Positions 1 through 7,022 of a stretch of DNA of 13,059 nt are shown here, piece by piece; the stretch's first letter is position 1, and each line of letters begins with the position of its first letter. Location of the stretch: the NCBI GenBank assembly GCA_028869035.1, contig JAGWTL010000051.1, positions 1 through 13,059 of the forward strand, given 5' to 3'. Position numbers and translations under genes: made by a program. The notes beneath the pieces were generated by a model that was given only the letters and a program-made list of their open reading frames with translations, was not told where the DNA came from and ran no database searches. The stretch comes from Burkholderiales bacterium (lineage in GTDB: Bacteria; Pseudomonadota; Gammaproteobacteria; Burkholderiales; Burkholderiaceae_C).

Positions 1-456
1 CAGGCCGACGGCGATGATGAGCAGGCGGTAGGCCGGGTAGTAGAAGCCGGGCACCAGCTCCACCGGGCCGGCCAGCGCGTCCGGGGCGCTCAGCAGCACC
101 GGCTGCGAGCCCCAGATGAAACGCACCGCCTCGTTGCACATGAGCAGGAGGGCGAACGTGCCCAGCACCTGCGACAGGTGGTCGCGCGTGTACAGGCGGC
201 GCAGCACCGTGAGCTCCAGCAGCACGCCGAACAGCGCCGCCCCGGCAACGCCCGCCGCCAGGCCGAGCCAGAAGGAACCGCTGGCCGCCGTGGCGGCGGC
301 CACCAGGTAGGCGCCGACCATGTAGAGCGAGCCGTGCGCCAGGTTGATCATGTCCATGATGCCGAAGACCAGCGTCAGGCCGGCGGCCAGCAGGAACAGC
401 ATGAGCCCGAACTGCAGGCCGTTCAGGGCCTGCTCCAGAACAAGAAGGCCGGTCAT
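1..456 (-). CDS. livH: Branched-chain amino-acid type ABC transporter permease (LivH family), C-terminus cut off by window edge
   Basis: Inner-membrane permease of a high-affinity branched-chain amino-acid/amide ABC importer. The 152 visible residues begin with a short amphipathic stretch (EQALNGLQFGLMLFLLAAGL) and continue into the LivH hallmark LTLVFGIMDMINLAHGSLYM at about residues 27-46, followed by hydrophobic segments around residues 48-75 and the family-like LRRLYTRDHLSQVLGTFALLL near 87-107. The reading frame is open to base 1, so the rest of the protein lies outside the window. The ATG at 454-456 is supported by an in-frame TAG two codons upstream; no clear Shine-Dalgarno is visible. 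It starts 35 nt after the stop of the binding-protein gene on the same strand, so the two are very probably one operon, with the second permease and the ATPases expected further left. The natural substrate may be an amide, aromatic acid or other compound rather than Leu/Ile/Val. Confidence 0.92.
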   Translation of the reverse strand, partial: MTGLLVLEQALNGLQFGLMLFLLAAGLTLVFGIMDMINLAHGSLYMVGAYLVAAATAASGSFWLGLAAGVAGAALFGVLLELTVLRRLYTRDHLSQVLGTFALLLMCNEAVRFIWGSQPVLLSAPDALAGPVELVPGFYYPAYRLLIIAVGL

Positions 457-491
457 CGGCTAACGATACGAACGAGGCGAAACGAAAGCCG

Positions 492-1694
492 TCACAGGCC
501 CGGCATCTTGCACTGGCCGACGTAGGCGTCGGCGTGGTTCTTGAACACGGTGCCGATGGTGCGGTTGGTCACCCGGCCCTTGCTGTCCTGGGTGATGACG
601 CGCAGGTAGTAGTCCTGGATCGGGAACTGGTTGCTGTTGAACTTGAAGCCGCCGCGCACGGAGTCGAACCTGGCGGCCTTGAGTGCTTTTTGCACGGCGG
701 CCTTGTCGTCCAGCTTGCCCTTGGTGTCGCGTACGGCGGCGCCGATCAGCTGCGCCGCGTCATAACCCTGGGCTGCATACAGCGTGGGCAGGCGGCCGTA
801 TTCCTTCTCGAAGGCGGCCACGAACTTCTTGTTGGCCGGGTTGTCCAGGTCGTGCGCCCACTGCGAGGTGTTGAACATGCCCAGCATGGGAGTGCCCACG
901 GCCTTGATCACGTCCTCGTCCCCGGAGAAGCCGGGGCCGAACAGCGTCATGTCCTTGGACAGGCCGGCGCCGACAAACTGCTTGATGAAGTTGATGCCCA
1001 GGCCGCCGGGCAGGAAGATGTAGACGGCGTCGGGCCTGGCCGCACGCAGCTTGGACAGTTCGGCGCCGTAGTCCAGCAGGTTGAGCGGCGTGTAGCTCTC
1101 GGAGACGATCTCGCCGCCCTTGTAGTAGCGCTTGAAGCCGGCCAGCGCGTCCTTGCCCGCGGGGTAGTTGGGGGCGATCAGTGCCACGCGCTTGAAACCC
1201 TTGTCGGCCACGGTCTTGCCCACGGCCTCGTGCTGGTTGTCGTTCTGGTAGGAGGCGCTGAAGAAATAGGGGTTGCACTGCTCGCCTGCCAGTTGCGAAG
1301 GACCGGCGTTGGCGCTGATGTAGAAGGTCTTGGCCGAAAAGGTGGGCGCGCCCACGGCCAGCATGACGTTGGAGAACACGATGCCCGTCATGAAGTCCAC
1401 CTTGTCGCGCTTGACCAGGCGGTCCGCCGTCTGGCGGCCCACATCGGGGCTGGCCTGGTCATCGGCCACGATCACCTCGGCCGGCAGGCCGCCGAGCTTG
1501 CCGCCGTTGAGCTTGACCGCGAGCTGAAAGCCGTCGCGGATATCGATGCCCAGACCGGCGCCCGGGCCGGACAGCGTGGACAGCAGGCCGATCTTGACCT
1601 TGTCGGCCGCCAGGGCCGGCAGGGCCAGAAGCGCAGAAACGGTGGCCGCGAAAAAGCTGCGGCGCAGCAGGGCAAAGGGCAGGTTGGGTTTCAT
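492..1694 (-). CDS. Periplasmic ABC substrate-binding protein, branched-chain amino-acid (LivJ/LivK, Peripla_BP_6) type
   Basis: 400-residue periplasmic receptor delivering substrate to the LivH-type permease encoded just downstream. The N-terminus is a signal peptide (RR at 11-12, hydrophobic core to about 28, likely cleavage at ALA-A/DK near residue 30); the RRSFF stretch faintly recalls a Tat motif. The mature part opens with VKIGLLSTLSGPGAGLGIDIRDG, typical of this family, and continues with the two-lobed Leu/Ile/Val fold (KVALIAPNYPAG-like segment, ARPDAVYIFLPG, AAQGYDAAQLIG). Cys140 and Cys395 could form a disulfide. The start at 1694 was chosen because it gives a signal peptide and has AGGAAAG just ahead; the frame stays open much further upstream, but that extension runs antisense through another gene. 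A TATCAT at 1739-1744 (minus) could be its -10 box, with no convincing -35. Aromatic or carboxylate ligands are also common for such receptors in this bacterial group. Confidence 0.93.
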   Translation of the reverse strand: MKPNLPFALLRRSFFAATVSALLALPALAADKVKIGLLSTLSGPGAGLGIDIRDGFQLAVKLNGGKLGGLPAEVIVADDQASPDVGRQTADRLVKRDKVDFMTGIVFSNVMLAVGAPTFSAKTFYISANAGPSQLAGEQCNPYFFSASYQNDNQHEAVGKTVADKGFKRVALIAPNYPAGKDALAGFKRYYKGGEIVSESYTPLNLLDYGAELSKLRAARPDAVYIFLPGGLGINFIKQFVGAGLSKDMTLFGPGFSGDEDVIKAVGTPMLGMFNTSQWAHDLDNPANKKFVAAFEKEYGRLPTLYAAQGYDAAQLIGAAVRDTKGKLDDKAAVQKALKAARFDSVRGGFKFNSNQFPIQDYYLRVITQDSKGRVTNRTIGTVFKNHADAYVGQCKMPGL

Positions 1695-1769
1695 GGTCTT
1701 TCCTGTTCGGGGTGAGGCTGCAGAAATGGGCTGCCAGAATGATAGCGTCCAGATCCCGGAGCTTAGTGC

Positions 1770-2474
1770 ATGAACCTCAACCGACGAAAACTCAGCCTGG
1801 CCCTGCTGGCCCTGCCCGCCGGCTGTGCCTACCAGCCCCTGGCAGGGCTGCGCACCGAAGCCGTAGCCGCACCGGACCAGACGGTCGGCATGCGCCCGCC
1901 GGCCCTGGGCCAGCGCTGGACCTATCGCAAGTACAACGGCTACAACAGCGCCTTGCTGGGCACTGAGGTGCAGGAGGTCGTGGCCCTGGAGCCCCGCATA
2001 CGCATACGCATCCGCAGCGATGCCTCCCCGGCCGAGCTGGAAGAACAGCAGCAGCCCTGGGGCCAGGTCCTGCGCGAATTTGCCTGGGACGGTGTGCTGA
2101 ACTACGAGCAGGCCATGCCGCTGTGGCCGGCCGACCCGCGCCCGGGCAGCCGCAGCGTGCATAGCACCACCTACCGCATCGACAACGATTCCTTCCGCTA
2201 CTGGATCACCCAGCACACCACGGTGCGGGGCTGGGAGCGCGTGGCGCTGGCGAACGGCCCCCGGCTGGCGCTGCGCATCGAAAAATTCATACGCCTGCAG
2301 CATCGCGACATCACCCGAACGGAGACCCTACGGCGCGACACCCTGTGGCTGGCACCGGAGATCGGCCGCTGGGTGGCGCGCGAGATCAGCGGTGAATACC
2401 GCTTGTCCACCGGCCGGGGCCTCAGCTGGCAGCGCGAGGACTGGCGCCGCTGGGAACTGGCCTCCTGGGCCTGA
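1770..2474 (+). CDS. Putative lipoprotein of unknown function
   Basis: 234 residues that I do not recognise as a named family. The N-terminus is short and positively charged (NRRK, residues 4-7), followed by a hydrophobic stretch and LALPAGC with Cys19, which would be the lipidated residue. Pro at -3 is unusual for a lipobox, so lipidation is likely but not certain. The mature part is rich in Trp, Tyr and Arg (GQRWTYRKYNGYNS near 47-60, a repeated IRIRIR, then RYWITQHTTVRGWERV), with the alternating pattern of an all-beta envelope protein. An Arg-rich segment at about residues 174-220 contains LWLAPEIGRWVAREISGEY, resembling the end of small outer-membrane-associated beta-sandwich proteins. 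GGAG at 1758-1761 supports the ATG at 1770. It diverges from the binding-protein gene across only 75 nt, so the promoters must be interleaved. Confidence 0.8.
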   Translation: MNLNRRKLSLALLALPAGCAYQPLAGLRTEAVAAPDQTVGMRPPALGQRWTYRKYNGYNSALLGTEVQEVVALEPRIRIRIRSDASPAELEEQQQPWGQVLREFAWDGVLNYEQAMPLWPADPRPGSRSVHSTTYRIDNDSFRYWITQHTTVRGWERVALANGPRLALRIEKFIRLQHRDITRTETLRRDTLWLAPEIGRWVAREISGEYRLSTGRGLSWQREDWRRWELASWA

Positions 2475-2518
2475 GAGGCCCGGCCTCACTGGCCCGGCAA
2501 GCAGCGCCTCTCAAAAAA
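2472..2518 (+). terminator. Stem-loop at the 3' end of the lipoprotein gene, no proper U-tail (weak)
   Basis: TGAGAGGC (2472-2479, including the stop codon) is complementary to GCCTCTCA (2506-2513). The enclosed 26 nt can form a smaller CCGGCC/GGCCCGG helix. It is followed by a run of A, not T, on the plus strand, so it is not a canonical Rho-independent terminator for the lipoprotein transcript. It may be a 3'-end stabiliser. Confidence 0.35.
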
Positions 2519-2571
2519 TGCCAGCGGCTCAGTTTTTCGAAAACCCAGCTTGGGTACGCCAAGTCATCTTG

Positions 2572-2620
2572 CCGTTGCCCTGAGCCTGTCGAAGCCCCTC
2601 GACAGGCTCAGGGCGAACGG
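2572..2620. repeat. Dispersed palindromic repeat, copy 1
   Basis: Perfect 16-bp arms GCCCTGAGCCTGTCGA (2577-2592) and TCGACAGGCTCAGGGC (2599-2614) flank a 6-nt centre. With a one-base bulge the pairing extends outward through CCGTT/AACGG. The core GAGCCTGTCGA is shared with the repeat at 7023-7103. From memory, this motif is scattered between genes in many Burkholderiales and other proteobacteria, and when read through it encodes peptides such as RPEPVEG. It lies between the lipoprotein gene and the XRE regulator and could act as a hairpin in the transcript. Confidence 0.85.
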
Positions 2621-2630
2621 ATGTGAGGAG

Positions 2631-2662
2631 CTTGTAAGATAGCGAAGCACTATCTGCAAGGA
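2631..2662 (+). promoter_or_regulatory. Hairpin/dyad overlapping the Shine-Dalgarno of the XRE regulator
   Basis: CTTG-TA-AGATAG (2631-2642) is complementary to CTATCT-G-CAAG (2650-2660), with a 7-nt loop CGAAGCA. The right arm ends inside the Shine-Dalgarno AAGGA (2658-2662) of the gene starting at 2668. As DNA it could be an operator for autoregulation; as RNA it could limit ribosome access. No experiment or homologous site is known to me. Confidence 0.5.
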
Positions 2663-2667
2663 CCGAC

Positions 2668-3096
2668 ATGGCCAATCTCGCAAGTCTCTTGAAATCAGAA
2701 ATCTCCCGCATCGCACGCAAAGAAGTTCGTGCTGAAACCCAGACCCTGAAAAAAGCCTCCGCGCAGCACCGCAGCGAAATCGCCGCTCTCAAGCGCCGCC
2801 TCGCCGACCAGGAACGCCTGCTCTCCCAGCTGCGTAAAAACAACCGGTCGGCCGCAAGCCCCACCCCCGCCGCGGACAGCCCCAAGCGGCGCTTCCGCTC
2901 CGAGGGGTTTGCCAGTCTGCGCAAGAAGCTGGGTGTGTCGGCCGCCGAGATGGGCCAGCTGATGGGCGTTTCGGCGCAATCCATCTACCACTGGGAAAAG
3001 GGGCTCTCGCGGCCCCGGAACAGCCAGCTGGCGGAGATAGCCGCCGTGCGCAAGCTGGGCAAACGCGAAGTCAGCGCGCGCCTGGCCCAGGCCTGA
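2668..3096 (+). CDS. Small DNA-binding protein with N-terminal coiled coil and C-terminal XRE-type helix-turn-helix
   Basis: 142 residues in two parts. Residues about 5-58 are a highly charged alpha-helical segment with heptad character (RKEVRAETQTLKKASAQHRSEIAALKRRLADQERLLSQL), likely a dimerising coiled coil. After a Ser/Pro/Ala linker (60-76), residues about 80-130 form an XRE/Cro-CI HTH: LRKKLGVSAAEMGQLMGVSAQSIYHWEKG carries the usual helix 2-helix 3 pattern, with SAQSIYHWE as recognition helix. Similar short proteins are usually annotated as XRE-family regulators; the target genes are unknown. AAGGA five nt before the ATG fixes the start. It stands alone, convergent with the CobW gene, and is preceded by a hairpin that could be its own operator. 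It has no toxin partner next to it, so an antitoxin role is not supported. Confidence 0.85.
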   Translation: MANLASLLKSEISRIARKEVRAETQTLKKASAQHRSEIAALKRRLADQERLLSQLRKNNRSAASPTPAADSPKRRFRSEGFASLRKKLGVSAAEMGQLMGVSAQSIYHWEKGLSRPRNSQLAEIAAVRKLGKREVSARLAQA

Positions 3097-3118
3097 GCGG
3101 CCGCAGACCGGAGGCCGC
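3097..3118. terminator. GC-rich dyad between convergent genes (weak)
   Basis: GCGGCC (3097-3102) and GGCCGC (3113-3118) flank 10 nt in the 28-nt gap between the convergent XRE and CobW genes. There is no T-run on either strand, so it is at best a Rho-assisted or structural end for both transcripts. Confidence 0.3.
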
Positions 3119-3124
3119 CAGCAC

Positions 3125-4195
3125 TCAGGCGGCTCCGATGCCGCCGACCGCCAGGAACAGGGCCTTGATCCTGTCGGCTTCGATGTTGCGCGTGATGAAG
3201 ACGACACGGCTGCCCTGGTCTGCGCTGGGCCAGCGGTCCAGCGTGACCGGCGGATGGAACACATGGCCCACCCCCTGCACGACCACGGGCCGCCCCTCGA
3301 CATTCACGATGCCCTTGACGCGCAGCATGTCCCGGCCTCGCAAAGAGATCAACAACTCCATGGCGGCCGAAAACGCGGGCCAGGTGAACGGTGTCTCGAA
3401 TCTCAGTGACAGGTTGCGCACCGAAGGATGGTGCCGGCCGGTCAGGCGCTCCGCCAGATAGCCGCCTTCTTCTGACATCGCGCCTTCGCGCGTGGCGAGC
3501 TCGCCCAGAAAACGCAGGGTGTCGGGGCCGGCGCGCTCGCTTTGCAGACCCAGCCCGATCAGGTCCCGGGGATGGAGTTCACCCTGGGTGCAGCGACGGA
3601 TGTCGGCCCGCGTGTTGACCGCGGCGATCTCGGCCATGAGTTCATCCACGCCCTGAGCAGACATGAGGTCCGTCTTGGTGATGAAGATGCGGTCCGCCAG
3701 GGCGATCTGCTGCTGGGACTCGGGCTGGTGGGCCAGCTGGTCGCGGGCGTTGACCGCGTCCACCAGGGTCACCACGCCGTCCAGGCGGTAGTGCGCGCCC
3801 AGCATGGTGTCGCTGGAGAGTGTCTGGATCACCGGCCCGGGATCGGCCAGGCCGGTGGTTTCGATGATGACGCGGTCGAAGTCGGGGATCACCCCGGCGC
3901 GGCGGTCCCCGAAGAGCTCGCGCAGGGTGTCCTGCAGATCGGTGCGCACCGAGCAGCACAGGCAGCCGTTGGCCAGCAGGCTGACGCTCTCGGTCGACAT
4001 CTTGACCAGGTCGTTGTCGATCCCGATCTCGCCGATCTCGTTGATGACCACCGCCACCCGGTCCATCTCCGGGTGCCGGATGAGCCGGCTGATCAGCGTG
4101 GTCTTGCCAGCGCCGAGAAAACCGGTGATCAGCGTGACCGGGATCTTGCCGGCCAGCGCGTCACGCCCGCCGGAGGCTGTTGACCACTCAGACAT
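3125..4195 (-). CDS. CobW/COG0523-family GTP-binding metal chaperone
   Basis: 356-residue G3E P-loop GTPase, cytoplasmic. The Walker A motif is GFLGAGKTT (25-33), the metal-binding CxCC motif is GCLCC (77-81), the Walker B/switch region is ETTGLADPGP (112-121), and TKTD (173-176) stands for the base-recognition NKxD. The C-terminal third (from about residue 250, including LRVKGIVNVEGRPVVVQGVGHVFH) is the CobW_C domain. COG0523 proteins couple GTP hydrolysis to delivery of zinc, cobalt or another metal to client enzymes; the client here is not shown by the sequence. The gene starts inside the end of the beta-propeller gene (ATGTCTGA, 8-nt overlap), so translation is coupled and the two products are probably needed together. 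It is the last gene of the minus-strand cluster. A general zinc-homeostasis role is less likely because no Zur-type genes are nearby, but it cannot be excluded. Confidence 0.93.
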   Translation of the reverse strand: MSEWSTASGGRDALAGKIPVTLITGFLGAGKTTLISRLIRHPEMDRVAVVINEIGEIGIDNDLVKMSTESVSLLANGCLCCSVRTDLQDTLRELFGDRRAGVIPDFDRVIIETTGLADPGPVIQTLSSDTMLGAHYRLDGVVTLVDAVNARDQLAHQPESQQQIALADRIFITKTDLMSAQGVDELMAEIAAVNTRADIRRCTQGELHPRDLIGLGLQSERAGPDTLRFLGELATREGAMSEEGGYLAERLTGRHHPSVRNLSLRFETPFTWPAFSAAMELLISLRGRDMLRVKGIVNVEGRPVVVQGVGHVFHPPVTLDRWPSADQGSRVVFITRNIEADRIKALFLAVGGIGAA

Positions 4196-5441
4196 TCATT
4201 TCGAGGATGTAAAGCCCGCCGCTGAAGCGGTCGACCGTGTAGACCAGCTTGCGGTCATCGACGTAAACGTCGTTGAGCTGCACCGCGCCACGCGAAGACA
4301 GCGCCGGTGTCGGCGGCACGTAGTAGGCCACTTCCTGCACCTGGTAGGGATTGCTGGTGTCGTAGACGCGCACGCCGGCGTTGAAAAAAGTGCCGATGAA
4401 CAGCGTCTCCGAGCGGAAGGAGCAGGGCACGGGCAGGTTCTCGTGCAGGTTGTGCGCGCCGAAACGGCCGCCGCGTTTGGCGAAGGTGTCGTAGGGCGGG
4501 GCCGGGAAGGTGCCGATGGGCAGGGGGTTGGCGTCGGTGCGCGAGTCCACCACCCAGACCAGCTTGGGCCAGTCCTTGCCGTCATCCTGCACGCATTCGT
4601 CGGAGACGATCCACAGATTGCGCTCGAACAGCGGCAGCACGGTGTGTGTGAAGCCGTTGAAGGGCGGCGAATGGTTCCAGTGGGACACCAGCTTGATGTC
4701 CGCCGGATTGCCGATGTCGAGCGCGATGGCGCCGCCGTCGATGTAACCCACATAGGCGCGGTCGGGCCGCTGCGGAAAGACGTTGGTGTTGTGGGCGCGG
4801 AAGCCCGTGTCGAACTGGGCCGGCAGGCGCGGCGGCGGCGGGGCCACGTCGCCCTCGCGCGTGCCGGGGTACCACCAGCGGCCTTTTTCGAAGGGCTGGG
4901 TCGGGTCGGAGATGTCGATGATGCGGTAGAACTGGTCGTCCTTGGGATTGCGCGGCTGGAAGTCCGGCGCGCCCGAAGCCATGTGCACGGTCTTGCCGTC
5001 CACGAACCAGACGGCGTGCACACCGCGCGAATAGGGGCCCGAGCAGTCGAAGTGCGAGAGCAGGCGCGGCTCTTCGGGTTTGCTGATGTCGTAGATGTTG
5101 AAGCCGGCCGGCTTGGCACCCAGTTCCTTGACCTGGCTGGCCACGACCATGAGGTTGCCCACCACGTCCAGCGAGTTGGAGCGCACCTTCATGTGCGGCA
5201 GTTCGGTCTGCACGATCACGCGCGGGTTCCTGGGGTCGCTCACGTCGACACCGGTGAAATTCTTGGGCGCCGACTCGTGCGCCATCCACAGGATGCGCCG
5301 GCCGTCGTCGGCCAGCTGCATGGCAATGCCCTCGCCCATGCCGCCGAAACCCTGCAGCTCGTTGTGCGAGATCAGCTTCATGTTGTGCGCCATGGGCTGG
5401 TCGGCGCGGGGACGCAAGGTCGTCAAATCAGCTTGGTTCAT
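4188..5441 (-). CDS. LVIVD-repeat beta-propeller protein, function unknown
   Basis: 417-residue protein without a signal peptide, so probably cytoplasmic. It shows repeated LVIVD/propeller units: VDVSDPRNPRVI (66-77), IYDISKPEEPRLL (116-128), IIDISDPTQPFE (174-185), LDIGNPADIKLV (241-252) and VYDTSNPYQVQE (359-370). A histidine recurs at the start of several blades: H142 (VHAVWFVDGK), H217 (RAHNTNVFP), H266 (FTHTVLPLF), and H330 with H333 (GAHNLHEN); H26 may be another. Inward-facing histidines of this sort bind metal in other propellers such as SBP56/methanethiol oxidase. That is analogy, not proof. The gene lies 46 nt after the Bug receptor gene and overlaps the CobW gene by 8 nt. The ATG at 5441 has only a weak GAGTG ahead; Met17 is a possible alternative start. 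It may be an unrecognised enzyme (hydrolase, lactonase or oxidase) of the pathway. Confidence 0.85.
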   Translation of the reverse strand: MNQADLTTLRPRADQPMAHNMKLISHNELQGFGGMGEGIAMQLADDGRRILWMAHESAPKNFTGVDVSDPRNPRVIVQTELPHMKVRSNSLDVVGNLMVVASQVKELGAKPAGFNIYDISKPEEPRLLSHFDCSGPYSRGVHAVWFVDGKTVHMASGAPDFQPRNPKDDQFYRIIDISDPTQPFEKGRWWYPGTREGDVAPPPPRLPAQFDTGFRAHNTNVFPQRPDRAYVGYIDGGAIALDIGNPADIKLVSHWNHSPPFNGFTHTVLPLFERNLWIVSDECVQDDGKDWPKLVWVVDSRTDANPLPIGTFPAPPYDTFAKRGGRFGAHNLHENLPVPCSFRSETLFIGTFFNAGVRVYDTSNPYQVQEVAYYVPPTPALSSRGAVQLNDVYVDDRKLVYTVDRFSGGLYILEMNV

Positions 5442-5487
5442 GTTTCACTCAAAAAAAGAGGCCGGATGAAAGTCAGGCACCACAGGT

Positions 5488-6471
5488 TCATTCCGCCTGG
5501 ATATTCTTTTCCTTCACCAGTCTTCCGTATTTGGCGTATTCGGCGTGCACGTAGCTGGTGAAAGCGGCGGACGTATTCCCGCCGGGCGTCGCGCCTTCCT
5601 TGGCCAGACGTTCGAGCACGCCGGGGTCCTTGAGCACCTTGGCGGTTTCGCGCTGCAGCCTGTCCACGATGGCTGCCGGCGTGCTGGACGGCACGAAGAA
5701 CCCGAACCACGAGGAGACGTCGAAATCCTTGAGACCCGATTCGGCCAGGGTAGGCACGTCCGGCACAGCCGCAGAGCGGCTGGCCGAGGTGAGGGCCAGG
5801 GCACGCAGGCGCCCGGACTGCACATGCGGCAACACGGCCACCATGGGGGCGAACATCAGCTGGATCTCCCCGGCCAGCAGGGCATTGACGGAGGGGCCGG
5901 CGCCCCGGTAGGGGATATGGGTGATCTCGGCCCCCGTGGCGATCTCGAACAGCTCGCCCGCCAGATGGGTGGGGGCACCCTTGCCGGAGGAACCATAGTT
6001 GAGAGCGCCGGGCTTGGCCTTGGCCAGGGCGATCAGCTCCTGCACATTCCTGGCCGCCACGCTCTGGTGGACCACCAGGATATTGGGCACCTCTGCCACC
6101 ATCGTCACCGGCTTGAGGTCACGCAGGGTGTCGTAGGCCAGCTTGGTATACATGTGGGGGGCCACGGCCATGCTGGTCGACTGACCGATCAGCACCGTGT
6201 AGCCGTCCCCCGCGGACTTGGCCGTGATATCGGCCGCAATCGTGCCTGAAGCGCCCGAGCGGTTCTCGATCACGATGCTCTGGCCCAGCGCCTCGCCGAG
6301 TTTCGGGCCGACGATGCGGGCAAAAAAATCTGCGGCCCCGCCCGGCGATGCCGGAACGATCAGGCGGATCGGTTTGCTGGGGTAGTTGTCGCTCTGGGCC
6401 AGAGCCAGGCCCAGAACGGACAGCAGGGCGGCGCCGCTCAAGAGGCGCAGGCAGTTTCGACGGAACATCAT
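5488..6471 (-). CDS. Tripartite tricarboxylate transporter (Bug/TctC-type) periplasmic binding protein, orphan
   Basis: 327-residue extracytoplasmic receptor of the Bug family. The signal peptide covers residues 1-25 with cleavage after ALA. The mature protein begins with NYPSKPIRLIVPASPGGAADFFAR, the family's first ligand loop, followed by IENRSGASGTIAADITAKSAGDGYT, NYGSSGKGAPTHLAGELF and HIPYRGAGPSVNALLAGEIQLMF, all standard Bug landmarks. Known relatives bind carboxylates such as citrate, glutamate, aspartate, nicotinate or aromatic acids. No TctA/TctB membrane genes are in the window, which is usual for Bug genes in Burkholderiales. AAGGAG five nt ahead supports the ATG at 6471; a second ATG follows directly, and the frame's upstream extension lacks a ribosome site. 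It sits between the cupin and the propeller genes, so its ligand is likely the substrate or a precursor of the cluster's pathway. Confidence 0.94.
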   Translation of the reverse strand: MMFRRNCLRLLSGAALLSVLGLALAQSDNYPSKPIRLIVPASPGGAADFFARIVGPKLGEALGQSIVIENRSGASGTIAADITAKSAGDGYTVLIGQSTSMAVAPHMYTKLAYDTLRDLKPVTMVAEVPNILVVHQSVAARNVQELIALAKAKPGALNYGSSGKGAPTHLAGELFEIATGAEITHIPYRGAGPSVNALLAGEIQLMFAPMVAVLPHVQSGRLRALALTSASRSAAVPDVPTLAESGLKDFDVSSWFGFFVPSSTPAAIVDRLQRETAKVLKDPGVLERLAKEGATPGGNTSAAFTSYVHAEYAKYGRLVKEKNIQAE

Positions 6472-6499
6472 CTTGTCTCCTTGCAGGTTCAGGCATCCA

Positions 6500-6534
6500 G
6501 TCCGGTGGCGGCGCAAAAAACGCAGGCGCCGGAC
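6500..6534 (-). promoter_or_regulatory. Intergenic stem-loop between cupin and Bug genes
   Basis: In transcript direction, GTCCGGCGC pairs with GCGCC and then GGAC, with a 6-nt bulge on the 3' side and an 11-nt loop containing six U. It occupies half of the 73-nt gap. Such hairpins ahead of binding-protein genes often mark mRNA processing or stabilisation that raises the level of the receptor; here this is inference. Confidence 0.4.
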
Positions 6535-6544
6535 ACTCGTGAAA

Positions 6545-6967
6545 TCACTTGCCGTGCTCGACCGCCACCAGACGGGTTTCACCGGTCTCGGTCAGCGTGC
6601 GGGTCGCGTTCGGCGAGGCGTAGATCCAGAGGATCTTCATGGGCTCGGTGCTCGACATATTGCGGAAGCGGTGCGACACGTTCGGGGGGATCCAGGTCGT
6701 GTCCAGGGGCTTGAGCACATGCGACTCCTGCCCTGCGACATCCATGACGGCATCACCCGCCAGCAGCATCACACTCTCTTCGCAGTTGTGGCTGTGGAAA
6801 GGAATCGCGGTGCCGGGCGCGAACTCGGTGATGCCGTTGATGAAACTCTGCGCCCCGAGCGCCGGGGTCACCAGAGGGGTGGTGCGGGCGCCGCCGCCAC
6901 GGTCATGGCTCTTGATCTGGTCGGGTTTGAGCACGGTGGGAGCGCGTGCTGCTGTGGTGTTGCTCAT
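6545..6967 (-). CDS. Single-domain cupin protein
   Basis: 140-residue small cupin, cytoplasmic. Cupin motif 1 is intact: G52-X5-H58-X-H60-X3-E64-X6-G71. Motif 2 is PPNVSHRFRN (94-103) with H99 and N103, with Asn where Gly is usual. The four metal ligands H58, H60, E64 and H99 are therefore present, so an iron, manganese, nickel or zinc site is likely. Such proteins can be dioxygenases, isomerases, decarboxylases or simple ligand-binding proteins, and the sequence does not decide which. The start at 6967 has AGGAG 8 nt upstream (6976-6980). It is separated from the aldehyde dehydrogenase gene by 157 nt that include a palindromic repeat, so it may have its own promoter or be expressed at a different level, and is followed after 73 nt by the Bug gene. 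A metal-binding enzyme in the same cluster as a CobW chaperone is a second possible client pair. Confidence 0.88.
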   Translation of the reverse strand: MSNTTAARAPTVLKPDQIKSHDRGGGARTTPLVTPALGAQSFINGITEFAPGTAIPFHSHNCEESVMLLAGDAVMDVAGQESHVLKPLDTTWIPPNVSHRFRNMSSTEPMKILWIYASPNATRTLTETGETRLVAVEHGK

Positions 6968-7022
6968 CTCGGGTTCTCCTTTCAGGGGTTCAAGGCTCTG
7001 CTTAGGGCTGCGCTGAACAAGT

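Noticed and set aside
534..1715. 393-codon open frame on the plus strand
   Set aside because: Antisense shadow of the Liv-type binding protein, with no domain-like features.
1695..2303. An N-terminal extension of about 200 residues on the Liv-type binding protein (open frame on the minus strand)
   Set aside because: It runs antisense through the lipoprotein gene and past the 75-nt control region; the signal peptide and ribosome site at 1694 mark the real start.
2529..2984. 151-codon minus-strand frame encoding an RPEPVEG-type peptide
   Set aside because: The peptide comes from reading through the palindromic repeat; the rest is antisense to the XRE gene.
2668..3096. XRE protein as an antitoxin of a toxin-antitoxin pair
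   Set aside because: No small partner gene lies in the adjacent gaps (193 nt and 28 nt); the neighbours are a lipoprotein and a CobW GTPase.
3804..5561. 585-codon open frame on the plus strand
   Set aside because: Antisense to the CobW and propeller genes, with low-complexity His/Val/Gly/Arg composition typical of the complement of GC-rich coding sequence and no recognisable domain.
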